64,000 nucleotides of DNA from Sorghum bicolor (Eukaryota > Streptophyta > Magnoliopsida > Poales > Poaceae). The stretch covers positions 9,354,501 to 9,418,500 of the forward strand of contig NC_012870.2 of assembly GCF_000003195.3 (NCBI RefSeq), read 5' to 3'. Of the stretch, positions 36,612-47,800 are shown piece by piece. How positions within the stretch are numbered: position 1 is the first letter of the stretch; each line of letters starts with the position of its first letter. Position numbers and translations under genes: made by a program. The notes beneath the pieces are model-generated. The model was not told where the DNA came from. It ran no database searches and saw only the letters and a program-made list of their open reading frames with translations.

Positions 36612-36899
36612 TTAGCAACAGAAGGGATAAGCTCTCAACGACATTGTTTATGTTTGTCCAACACTTCCGTTAGCACATCGCCTTAGATATTAAGGCAAGC
36701 TGTTTCGTGTCTGTACTTTGGGCTAATCAAATCGTGTTAGCGTAGGGTAGTACAGTACCAGCATGCATCTGATCTGAGAGCTTCCCAGCTGCCGCTGCTG
36801 CTACCTTCTCAATCATCACTTAGAACATCATCAACTACTCGTAATCAAGTTTAGCTTAATCAGTAGAGGGAAATAAAAACTCGTCGTTGTTCAACAGCC

Positions 36900-37740
36900 A
36901 GGTGTAAGGAGCGCGGTGCACGTAGCGTAGGACTAGGAGCCCCCCAACTCCCGTGCAGGATGAGGACGGGGACGGGGACCCGCCTCCCGGCCGGCCGTAC
37001 GGGCACACCAGCGCACCAGGCAACGAGACGAGAGGGCCCTCTTCCTGCCATCGGGGCCCCGCGCCCCATACGCCGCTGCAGGGGGAGCGCGCCCCCACCG
37101 CGGGGCCAGCGCCCAGCGCGCGCACGTTCCCGTCGCGCTCGCCGCGGCCCGCCCAGGGCCGCCGTGTAGCGGTCACGGGCGTGGAGTGCGTTGGTTCCCC
37201 CACCCCGTGCCGTGCCGTGCCGTTGCGCTGTGCTGTGCGACGTGACGCTACGCCGTTTTGGACCCGTGCCAGCCAGTCAGCCAGCCGCGCGGGCGGGCGG
37301 GCGGGCGCGGCCCGCGGCTGCGGCTCCGTGTCCGGTGTGACCCCCCGGCGTCCCGTCCGTCCGTGGCGGGCGCGGTCGGTCGTGGTCTCGTGGATGGGGA
37401 TGGGGGCCGGGGTGTGTTGGTGGCGGTCCCTGCAGCCAGCGTGGGTGGGAACTGGGAACGTGGAGTGGGGGCGGCAAGGGAAGAAGATGATTCGCCGTGA
37501 CGGCAGTCGTCTCGTCGCAACGGCCCTGGAGCGCCTGGGCGTCGCAGGGAGGACGGCGAGGCCGATGCTGACGGCGGATGCCCACCCTATCCTGCCAGTC
37601 GGGCGTCACGTCCCATGGGCAGGGGGGGGCAGGTGGAGGGCGCTGGCGGGTGGGGTTCCCCCTGCCTTTGTTCGCCACGGTCCGGCGCACGCGGCACGCA
37701 TCGAGACACCGCACATGTACAGGGCGCATGTGGGGCACGT
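36900..37740. other. Second GC/CpG-rich island without a recognised gene
   Basis: Very GC-rich with GGGC microrepeats (about 37287-37308). A 285-codon open frame on + (36953-37810) has no recognisable domain and overlaps equally open antisense frames, so it is not called as a gene. The island ends sharply at about 37740 in AT-rich DNA. Confidence 0.35.
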
Positions 37741-38133
37741 TATATGTGGTTTTTCTTTTTCCAATTTAGCGTGTTTATTATTGTTTTTAATAGTTGAATC
37801 TTTTTATTAATTACTAGTTCGTGTGTTACATTGAAGGGGAAAAAATAGGTATCAAACGACACGTGGAAAACATCAAAACAATGATGCAGGATACTACATA
37901 TTTACGTATGTTTTTTATTTTCTACGAAATCTAAGATCTATAGTTCATTTAATCTGACTTTGACATCTATGATTTAAGCCAACAATAATTTGACAATGTT
38001 CTATCAAGTAAGTATTTTTATTAAATTTAAATATAATCTTGATAATGTTTCTGTCGCCGCAAAGCAAAAAATATTTACCTATAAATATATTGTAATTTTA
38101 TTTTCTAGACTATCCATGAATGATAGTATTAAG

Positions 38134-38428
38134 GGTCTGTTTAGTTTTTCATGCAATACAAAATGCAAAAGTCTATTACTTTAAAATGATGAAATTCAAA
38201 ATGCCATGTTTTTGAGGTTATATTTTGTTCCATAAAAAATACAGAATTTATTGCCTTCATTAAGCCTCTTGAGGCCTTTTTGGGGTTTTTTAGCCTCCCG
38301 AGGCAAAAATTCAAAACGAAGAATGGTAACTATTTAAAAAAAAATTATATGGTATTTAGTTTCATTTTGCGAAATGATGAACCAAAATTTAGATTTTTTT
38401 AGGACGAAAGAGGAACTAAACAACCCCA
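38134..38428. mobile_element. Possible MITE with GGTCTGTTTAGTT / AACTAAACAACCCC ends
   Basis: About 295 bp between weak inverted ends, with a short internal inverted pair (TTGAGGCCTTTTTGGGG and CCTCCCGAGGC). The interior differs from the main Tourist-like family and no target duplication was found. Confidence 0.35.
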
Positions 38429-38696
38429 CCCCCTCCTAAATGTCAAGTCCTATCTTACCGAAAAAAATATATCCGCAGTACATATTCGTCACAAATCCGC
38501 ATGAAGCGAATCTAGATTTTTCATGGACTCTCTTCCCTAAGGTAGTCCTCCTTACTTTCTCTTCCATTTAATCTGATTACTTCTGATTGTTTATCATTGA
38601 ACTCTAAGACTCAAGGTGTGATGTAGATTTTAGATTTTGAGGATGCATTTGATGTAGAGAATATTTTCTCTCTCAGCCTTGCTTACGTAGATTTGA

Positions 38697-38900
38697 GTGA
38701 CTGAATCCTCGGTGGCATACTTTTGGGAATTTTGGAACTCAGTCATAGATAATGACGGAGTTCCTTTAGAAGAAGCTAAAGTGTGGTTCTCACACAACAA
38801 ACGTACATGGGTGGAGGTTACTCTGCTTGCGATTGCTGTTCTGATTATCATCTTTGTGACTGGCTGGTTACTAAAGAGATCAGAACACTCACCAGGGTAG
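38697..38900 (+). pseudogene. Unidentified small ORF with a C-terminal membrane segment
   Basis: 67 codons beginning at GTG with a TGA directly upstream in frame and no ATG before the hydrophobic part, so it is more likely a terminal-exon fragment or relic than a complete gene. The N-half is polar and aromatic (VAYFWEFWNSVIDND); residues about 41-60 are a clear membrane span (VTLLAIAVLIIIFVTGWLL), followed by KRSEHSPG, a tail-anchor-like arrangement. Not recognised. It lies 240 bp left of the large retrotransposon. Confidence 0.25.
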
Positions 38901-39135
38901 TGAAACGTCCTTAGGCATGGTCATAGGGAAGTTGCTGTGCAAGGGCAACACACTGGTTTTGGAACCGAACAGTGACACCATCACAGAGACAGGGGCTTGG
39001 TATTTTGTCAATATATGAAGACATGGTTGTAAGAGCAACAAAAAAAACACTGACATTGCAAAGGTGATTCGTTCTTATTGCAAGATGCGATACAATGTGA
39101 AATGACGATAAGATCGTGTATAGAAAGTGTGTGCG

Positions 39136-39140
39136 CTAAT
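39136..39140. repeat. Target-site duplication CTAAT (left)
   Basis: Matches CTAAT at 53476-53480, immediately outside the right LTR. Confidence 0.95.
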
Positions 39141-39979
39141 TGTAACGACCCAGAAATTTTTTCCTAAAATACCCAAAAATACCACCTGAAAATTTTTCTA
39201 AAAATAACCCTTGTTTGGTGAATTCATACTAGGAAAAATCCCTTGTAGATGCACAAGTAGAGCCTATTTAATTTTTGAGCATATGCATATTTAATTCAAC
39301 GTGTGATTTGGCTTTTATTGGTTTTATGTGATGAGAAATAAAATCAACAACCTTTATTTAATTCGTGAATCCTCTTCTAAAAGTCGACCCTTGGCTTGTG
39401 CTCGTGAGGCCTTAGACCCCTAGAGAACCCTCCTTTTTAAGTTGTGCACGAGTTGGTAACTAAGTTAGGCAATTAGGGAATCAAGGGGATGGATAATAGG
39501 ATTAGCAGAAATTAGAAAGACTTAAGTTGGGGCTGGAAATTGAGAAATCGGCTTCTGGCCCAACCCCCGCGCCACGGCCCAGCTTCGCACCGCGCGGCCC
39601 AGCATCCCACCCTCGCCTGCGCTCCACTCCGGCACGGCCCAGCCCGCGCATAGCCAGCGGCCCAAGCGCTAGCGCGGCCCAGGACTCGCGCGCGTGGCCA
39701 GCGGCCGGCCGAGCGCTCGCCCAGCGCCCGCGCGGTTGACAGGCGGGCCCCGCCCGTAATCCCCCACCTCACCACCGATCCCCAGCGACCCTGCAGCTTG
39801 GTGACGACACTGCGCTCGCCTTTTGACCGGACGAGAGCGGACGGGAGAACGCCAGGGCCTCGCCAACCACCCCCCCCCCCCCCGCGGCCCCAAAAACCCT
39901 AGCCTAGGGAGCACCTACGCCCTACGCGTGTCCCGATCGCACTACCGCCGTCCGCCGCGACGCCATGGGCGAGAGTGGC

Positions 39980-39986
39980 TATATAA
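39980..39986 (+). promoter_or_regulatory. LTR TATA box
   Basis: TATATAA in GTGGCTATATAAGCCG, about 840 bp into the LTR. Transcription would start near 40010, giving R plus U5 of about 3.1 kb. Confidence 0.6.
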
Positions 39987-41397
39987 GCCGACTCCCCGAG
40001 CCCTAGCACAATCCCAACAACCCCGCCGCCGCGCTGCGGTACAGATACCCACCTCGGCACACATCGAGAGAGGAGAGGAGCAGGGAGGAGACGCGCACCG
40101 CGCGCCGGAGTCGCTCGGGCGCCGGAGCAGAGGAGGCCATGCCGCCGCCTTCTTCCCCTACCTCGCGTCGAGTTCCACGGCACTGCGAACTCACCTCGGC
40201 ACGGCCCCAACTCACCGCTGCACCGCCCTCTTTCGCCCTCGCCACTGCCGGTAAGCCGCAACATCGGTTAGCGCTCGCCACCGAACACTCGCGCCATGAC
40301 CGCCGCGCATACGCACCCAAGGCGCCGCCTTTTACCCCCTCTCGCGTCCGCCGCACACCTGCACATGCACGCGTGCACGCAGCGCACACCCAGGCCCGGG
40401 GAAACAAGTCCCGGCCATGCGGGGTCGCCACGAGCCCAGAGCCGAAGCACTGCTCGCGACCGCCATGGGCGCGCCCTGCCCGCACCCTGGCCACGGCGCG
40501 AAACCCGCCTGGAGAGCGCCCAAGTCGCCACCTTGAGCACCTTTCGCACCCACCTTGCGTTCACTGAAGCGCGACACCGCCCGTGCGCGCAGCTTAGCGT
40601 GTCACGCGTGCCCGAGCAGACGAGCTCGCAGCCGTGGGCGCCGTGCGCACGAACACCACGGCGCACACCCCGCTCCGACCTAGAGGCGTTGCTAGGAGAC
40701 CCCGAAACCCGACAACCGAGTTCGCCACACCCTAGAACGCGCCGTGCGCGCACTTCTAGCAAGGAGAGGGACACGGAATCGCCGAGGGCAGGGCACAACC
40801 GAGCGCCGCCTTAGCTGGTCTCCGCCGCTACGCAAGGCACCCCGGTCCGCTACCGTCTGCAGGTGGAGAGGGAGCCCTAACTGCACTTGGTGCACCGTGA
40901 ACCGAAGGAAGAAAAAGAGAGAGGGTGGCCCGAGTCCACCTGGACCAAGCCGACGGTCCACCAGCCCTGCCGTGGACCGCGAACGGCTGTGCACCAGCAC
41001 CCGCGCCCCGCTTCCTGGCCGACTGGGCCGAGTCCAGCACCAGCAGCCCAGGAGCACCAGCCCAGCAGCGAGCAAGACCCCGCCACCAGGCCGTCCTGGG
41101 TCGTCTTTTGCCAGGAGCGAGCCCGCGCCTATCCCCCCTGGCCGCACGTTGGGCCAGGAATGAGGCCCAGGTGGCAAATTGACCCCCCCTTGTTTTCCTT
41201 TTTCTTTTCTTTTTCCAAGTTTATAGCTTGCATAAATAACGTAAACCCCCAAATGAATTCCGAAAAATACAAAACAAATATCTAAATTCTTCTAAAAACA
41301 AGCTCTACGTCTTAGGCTTATTTATGAGTGCATTTGGTTCTTTCGATTCTTCTATTGGATTTTTGTGATATCTATAGGGGTCGCTCATTGCGACCAT

Positions 41398-42839
41398 ATG
41401 TCTCGTTTGACAGACCCGGAGGAGCCGACGACTGAGGAGTACGACCCTGACTACACTGAGGAGCTCGAGGACGACTTGCCAGGTGCCACGTCCCACCCAA
41501 CCTCGTAGAATCCTATTAGTCATGCTATGAATGTAGAAGCTAGTGCTTTACTTTTATGCAATAATTTGAGATAGGTTGCATGGTAGAAATGATTGTGAGC
41601 CGTTACCTTGTCGCAACCTACTACCCTTGCTTACCCGCAGTTAGGATAGAAGCTTGCATCTTACTACTGGTACTCTACTCTGCATTATATCTGTGATGTG
41701 ATGCTTGGTGGATAGTTGTTGGGTTGGTTAAGGCATGGAATGCCGATATCGGAATTTGGGGAGATCTTGGCGTGTGTTTTGGGTGTGTAGCGAGGGTTGA
41801 GTCGACCGAGCAGGAATGTACGACGAGTCTTGGGGCGAGTCATGCCGGGAGATGCTACCTGGGCGTTTCCCAAGAGAGATGCCTGTGGCGGGCACATGTG
41901 ACAGGGTGAGGTCCCGGAGTGGAGTGTCTTCGTGGGACGAAGCGCCGGGATGGGAGGTGCTGTTTAGCACGGGGTGACCGGATGTCCCGTGAGCGGGGCA
42001 TCGGTCGACCCCATGTGAAGATGTCTTGCTTGGTCACTTAAGGACTGATATGTTCTGTGGACCGGGTCTTAGGAAGCCTTGCATCCCCACTCGCCTTAGC
42101 CATGGAACGGGACGGATGTACGACCAGCTAGGGCGGTGCCACTACTACTAGGTTGTTAGCGGAAAGTGTAGGGAGGTACGGGCATGGGACCCACACCCTA
42201 AGACAGCGTAGTGACCTTGGGGGCCCGGTACTACGTCTCACAGTCTCAGCATGCCGGTGGTACTCCGGCATGGCCCCAGTCCTGAGTGGTAGGGTGGCAT
42301 CGTGTTTAGTTGGAAGGCAGCCCGGTATCAGCCTAGACGATGTACAGCGTCGATGATGGTGATCTTGTGGGTAGTGCAAACCTCTGCAGAGTTTCTGGTT
42401 GATCGATCGATACATATGCCGTTCGCGGCTATGGACCTTTCCTAAGTACAGCTTCACTTGACTAGAGAGAGGAGTCTTTTCTACCTTCCCCTGGGTTGGT
42501 GTTGGATTCGGCGATGGCCGCTGAGGCAAGGCACGAGCGGGAGTCGTCCTTGCCGCCTAGAGAGTGAGAGTGTGGTGAGATGTGTGTGCTGGGATGGGAA
42601 AATGTGTGTGAAAGTAGTTGGAATAAAAGTTGACTTATTAATATAAAATTTGACTTATTCGCATAGGAAACTACAGCCATATGTTAGGTCTTTTGATTCA
42701 ATCCCTTGCATTCCACCTACCACAAAGCTTCGCAAAAAGCATAGGGTGGGAGCCAGTGGCCAGTACAAATCGTACTGATACTTTGGCAGCAGGTTCTGAG
42801 CCTGAGTACGACTACGCGGGCGACGATTGGGAGGAGTAG
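41398..42839 (+). other. Two exon-like acidic coding segments inside the LTR
   Basis: Segment A, 41398-41482: from ATG, 28 codons very rich in Asp/Glu (DPEEPTTEEYDPDYTEELED), ending CCAG before GTGCCA, a possible splice donor. Segment B: an open frame 42654-42839 ending SEPEYDYAGDDWEE and a stop, with two possible acceptors, CGCATAG at 42666 and GGCAGCAG at 42792. Both acceptors are in phase with the donor of A, giving a predicted peptide of 85 or 43 residues with the same acidic bias in both halves. Unspliced, segment A would stop after 36 codons. It may be a small element protein, a relic of one, or coincidence; the donor is weak. The same structure recurs unchanged in the 3' LTR. Confidence 0.4.
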
Positions 42840-43107
42840 GTGTCTCATCCTACGTTCAAGTTTGGAGGATCCGGAGTTCGCGCCTTCGCTATCTACCCGA
42901 TGCTGTTCCGTATGCTGTGTGTGTGAGTGTGATTCCGCCAAGTGGCGATGTAATAATGAGTAAACCCCTCTTGTACTCTCTTTTGTTCGTGTATGACTTG
43001 TATAACAGCTGAAGTTCGGGTAATTTGAATTGACTCCTTCGCGCGTTAATTCGTTTTACAATTCGAATCTGGGGATTTCCCTTCGTGGAAATCTAGATCG
43101 TTTCAGT

Positions 43108-43120
43108 TGGTATCAAAGCC
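43108..43120 (+). other. Primer binding site, tRNA-iMet type
   Basis: TGGTATCAAAGCC starts 2 bases after the 5' LTR; plant elements primed by initiator tRNA-Met carry TGGTATCAGAGCC or a near variant. Confidence 0.9.
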
Positions 43121-43294
43121 ATACTTGACCCTAGGACGAGACCCTTAGGATTGGACGACAAAAATCAGGGATGAGACTTGTCTTTTCGGCCTATATTCGC
43201 CGACCTTGCATCTTTTGTGCATGGCTTAACCTTACATCTATTCTTTCACCACCTAAGCCTCACTAAGATCCTTTCTAACCCCATTCTTTGGTAA

Positions 43295-44545
43295 ATGCAG
43301 AGCACCATGTTGATCGTTGAGATGGCTGTGGACGCCCAGCAGTATGGTGGTTTTGTGCCCCTGCTGTACGACGTGCTGACTGAGCTTGGAGTCCCCACCG
43401 AGCCGATCCGCTACGTCTGTCGTGGAGAGGCGGGACCGGACGGACAGCTTCAGGGTCACATTGTGATCAACCTCACCGTCCCCGCCAGCACTACGCTTCC
43501 TGGAGTGGCAGCTTTCCAGGAGCTGGCGATCGAGACTTCGGTCGCCAACTGCGTCCAGGCTGCGACTCGCCAGGCCCTCCGCCACGTCGTTCAGGACACG
43601 TGGGAGCACATCCAGGGCGGTAGATTCCGTCTACTTCCTCGTGTCCTGGACCTCACCTACGTCGAGGGAGCCACCGTCTGAGTGTTGGTTGCAGACCAGC
43701 TCGCTCAGGAGGAGACAGACCCCTGTCTTCAGTTCTCGGGCCGCTACATCTTGGCCCAGGATCGCTACATCACGGCGGTCGAGACCGAGAACAAGCGCTA
43801 CCGAGACTTGGTGTTCACAGCCGACCACGTCATCGAGATGGAGCAGGTGAAGAAGAGGATACTGAGGGACGCTATCCTGACAGAGCGCCACAGCCGTGAC
43901 CGCCTGGAGGACTTCAGCCGAGCTCGCGAGGTCGCCTTCAGGCACGAGGTTCAGGAGTGGCGGAACAAGGCCAGGGACTACGAGCTCCGAGGCGACCACT
44001 TGGATGCCAAGGTGCTTGAGCTGGAGGACCGACTTGAGCGCCAGCGCGTGCTCTTGGGCGAGTTCCGTCAAAGGGAGAAGGAGAAGATCTTCAGCAAGCT
44101 ATGCCTGGAGACCCGCTACGAGCGTATGTCACAGGAGAACGAGATGCTGAGGGTTGAGTCCACCCACAACACTCGTCACCTAGCTGAGCTCATCAAGACC
44201 ATAGAGTACTTCAGGGACAAGGCCCAGAGGACCCGTCAGGCTTGGATCGCTTCTGACAACAAGCGTGTCAAGGAGATCGCCCGTGTCCAGGAGCCCCTCC
44301 CTCCCAAGATGCGCAAGGAGGCGCGCAAGCACTCTTTCCGTCCTGCACCCACCACCCTCAACCTCACAGCTTGCCCTTCTGAGCACTACCCTGAGGTACC
44401 GAGGACCATACAGCTCAAGGCCGCGGAGGAGTACGCCGGCCGACTTCACCGCACTGACGCCGAGCTCGAGGCTATGGACAGGGACTCTGAGGAGGAGCTC
44501 CCTAGCTCTCGCCCCACCCCACCACCTTACGTCCCTACCCAGTAG
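43295..44545 (+). pseudogene. Extra ORF upstream of gag, interrupted by one in-frame TGA
   Basis: One reading frame of 416 codons (ATG 43295, or 43307 if the acceptor at 43300 is used) with a single TGA at 43679-43681. The first 128 codons form a globular-looking part (GGFVPLLYDVLTELGVPTEP, then LQGHIVINLTVPASTTLPG). After the stop come about 150 residues of strongly heptad-like, Arg/Glu-rich coiled coil (about 43780-44230), then a Pro-rich basic part and a tail ending PTPPPYVPTQ. It is not Gag, protease or polymerase and has no zinc finger. Additional ORFs of unknown role are known in several plant LTR retrotransposon groups. The bias towards synonymous-looking third-position G/C resembles gag, so it was probably coding until recently. 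Confidence 0.75.
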
Positions 44546-44864
44546 AGTAGAGTAGTCGTCCTGATGATGTGCCCTGCGTGGCGAATAATGCGACATGTAA
44601 CTCACTATCTGTAGTAGAGCGGAATGTCCTATTCTTTTGGAGCCTACCTGCGTGTAGAGCGATTCTCGCGAGCCCTCTGGTGTAGTTACCCAAGGCATCG
44701 CTGTGTAATGAACTCATGTAATGAATGTTTGGGTCTTAATAGATTTTATCGATGTTATTGCTTCTTTTGTATGAGTGTTGGATAGAATGTTCTATAAATT
44801 AAATTGCCTAATTATCTAAACACTGTTTTAACACATTAAATCGTGACCTAATCCATGCAGAGAG

Positions 44865-47800
44865 ATGGCGTGCCGCCGTTCTGAACGCCTCAACGTTCGT
44901 TCCCCTTCACCCGAGGTGGAGTACCGCGGTCGTGGACGTGGGCGTGGTCGAGGAGCTGCCTCTCCTGCCCCCAGACTCGAGCGGGAGGGGGGGGAGCCCG
45001 CCCCAGGAGAGCCTGCCCTAGAGGAGCCCCACAGGAGAGCTAGGTCCCCTCAGCTCGGGGACAATGATGCACCACCACCGCCGCCACCGTCTCTGTCTGA
45101 GGTGATGGATCGCCAGACCCGCCTTCTGGAGGCACTGGCGGATGGCATACTGCATCGTCCTGGAGGAGGTCCGCCCAATGACTTCCAAAGGAAGGTAGAA
45201 GGCTTCCTCAAGCTGAGGCCTCCTACGTTTGACTGCGCTGATGATGATCCCATCGCCGCCGAGGACTGGCTGCGTGAGATAGAGAAGAAGCTGGACCTCA
45301 CCACCTGCACTGATGAGGAGTGTGTGGGAGTCGCCGCTCACCAGCTCACTGGCGCTGCACGCACATGGTGGGACAGCTACAGTGACACCCACGAGAACCC
45401 CGGGGGCATAACCTGGGCTGAGTTCACTGAGGCGTTCCGTGAGCAGCATGTACCTGAGGGTGTCATGGACGCCAAGGTGGAGGAATTCCGCAACATCTCC
45501 CAGGGCACTCAGAAGGTACAGGAGTATGCCACTCGCTTCACCCACACCATGAGGTATGCTCCAGATGAGTCCAACACCGAGAAGAAGAAGATGTACTTCT
45601 TCAAGAAGGGTCTGAGCACGCGCCTCAAGGTGGCCCTCTCGGGGCACACCTGCTACACCCTCCGGGAGATGATCAACAAGGCCCTGGAGATGGAAAGGGA
45701 CCGCCTGGAGGCCGATGCTCAGTACAAGGAGAAGAAGCGCCGGTCCGAGAGTTCTTCTCGTGGCCCGGCACCCCAGAGGCCACTTGCTCACGTGCCCCCT
45801 CCGTCGCGCCCCCGCTCTGCCCAGGGCGCTGCACCGGCTCCGAGTCGAGGAGGTGGTACCCACACCGCCAACTACCACCGCCCCACTCAGAGCCACCCCG
45901 TGCAGAGTACCAGCACGTGGAAGGCCACTGCACCCACCTCCACTGGCAGTGTGCCTTTCGCTTGCTTCAACTGTGGTCAGCCAGGCCACAAGGCGGCCTA
46001 CTGCCCTGCGAAGGCTGCTCCACCACCTGCCCCGACTGCGACCAGGCAGGCACCTGCTCAGGGCACACTCCGCAAGCCAGCTGTGGGAGCCACCCGCGGC
46101 CGTCTCACACACCTGACAGCACAGGACGCTCAGGACGCCCCCGACGCGGTGTACGGTATGTTTTTGGTACAGGGAGTTATGGCATCAGTTCTATTTGACT
46201 CTGGTGCAACTTGCTCATATGTATCCTCTAGATTCGCACGAGAGCACAACCTACCCGTGTCACCACGGAAGGTACCTATAGACACCATATCTCCGTTAGG
46301 CAACCTCAGATGCACCCAAAAGTGTCAGGGAGTGAGTATCACCATTGAGGGTTACCCTTTTCTAGCCGACCTCACCTTACTTCCGTCAGATGGACTGGAT
46401 GTCATCTTGGGGATGGATTGGCTGACCCAATACAAGGGAGTGATATCTTTGTCACCGAGGTATGTGGAGATAACGCACCCGAGTGGTCGTGTGCTTCGAT
46501 GTGAGCCTAACCATGAGAAGAAGGCGCCCATGATATGCGCCTTAGAATCCAAGTCAGTTGAGGAGGTGCCTGTAGTGAGTGAGTACCCTGACGTGTTTCC
46601 AGAGGAGTTGCCGGGTATGCCACCTGACAGAGATGTGGACTTCGTGATTGACCTTCTGCCGGGTACGGGTCCCATTGCTAAAAGGCCCTACCGCATGTCG
46701 GTCGATGAGCTGGAAGAGCTCAAGAAGCAACTCAAGGAGTTGGCAGATAAGGGGTACATTAGACCCAGTGCTTCACCATGGGGTTCCCGTGTCTTGTTCG
46801 TAAAGAAGAAGGATGGCTCCATGAGGATGTGTATTGACTACCGGAACTTAAATGCCGTGACTGTCAAAAACAAGTACCCTCTCCCAAGGATCGATGACCT
46901 ATTAGATCAGTTGAAGGATGCCAAGTTCTTCTCAAAAATCGATCTCCGATCCGGGTACCATCAGATGAAGATCAGACCAGAGGATATACCTAAGACAGCC
47001 TTTGTCACAAGGTATGAGCAATATGAGTTCACCGTTGTGTCCTTCGGACTCACGAATGCCCCAGCTTACTTCATGAATATGATGAACAAGGTGTTCATGG
47101 AAGAACTAGACAAGTTCGTTGTGGTATTCATTGATGATATTCTTGTCTATTCAGCCTTTGCCGAAGAACATGAGCAGCACTTGAGAGTAGTTCTAGAGAA
47201 GTTGAGGCAGAACCAACTCTATGCCAAGTTCAGTAAGTGCGAGTTCTGGCTTGAAGAAGTCGCCTTCCTTGGGCATGTTCTCACAGCTGAGGGAGTTGCA
47301 GTTGACCCAGCCAAAATAGAAGTCGTGAAGGAATGGTAGCAACCCCGTAATGCAACTGATATTCGCAGTTTTCTGGGTTTGGCCGGGTACTATCGCCGAT
47401 TCATTGAGAATTTCTCTAAGATCGCCAAGCCAATGACCAACCTTCTCAAGAAGACCAATGAGTTTGAGTGGACACCTGAGTGTGAACAGAGCTTCCAGAC
47501 CTTGAAACAGAAGCTCACCACCACCCCTGTGCTAGCCTTGCCTGACATTCAGAAGGACTTCATAGTCTATTGTGATGCTTCGAGACAGGGACTCGGATGT
47601 GTTCTGATGCAGAGTGGGAGAGTCATAGCATATGCGTCGCAACAGTTGAAAGACCATGAGCAACGCTACCCCACCATGACCTTGAGCTAGCAGCCGTAGT
47701 GCATGCCCTGAAGATCTGGAGACACTACCTGATCGGCAACAAGTGTGACATTTACACTGATCATAAGAGCTTGAAGTACCTTTTCACTCAAGAAGATCTG

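Larger units (their letters stand above)
39141..43105 (+). repeat. 5' LTR
   Basis: Starts TGTAACGACCC, ends AGATCGTTTCA. The left half (to about 41.2 kb) is GC- and CpG-rich, the right half more balanced. Relative to the 3' LTR it lacks about 14 bp near 39780 and has a longer C run near 39869. Confidence 0.97.

Noticed and set aside
39823..41285. Several long open frames in the CpG-rich half of both LTRs
   Set aside because: Frames are open on both strands at once and differ by indels between the two LTRs; treated as GC-driven, unlike the acidic segments further right.
45018..46112. 364-codon open frame antisense to gag
   Set aside because: It mirrors the codon bias of the GC-rich gag strand, has no domain, and lies fully inside the recognised gag-protease region.
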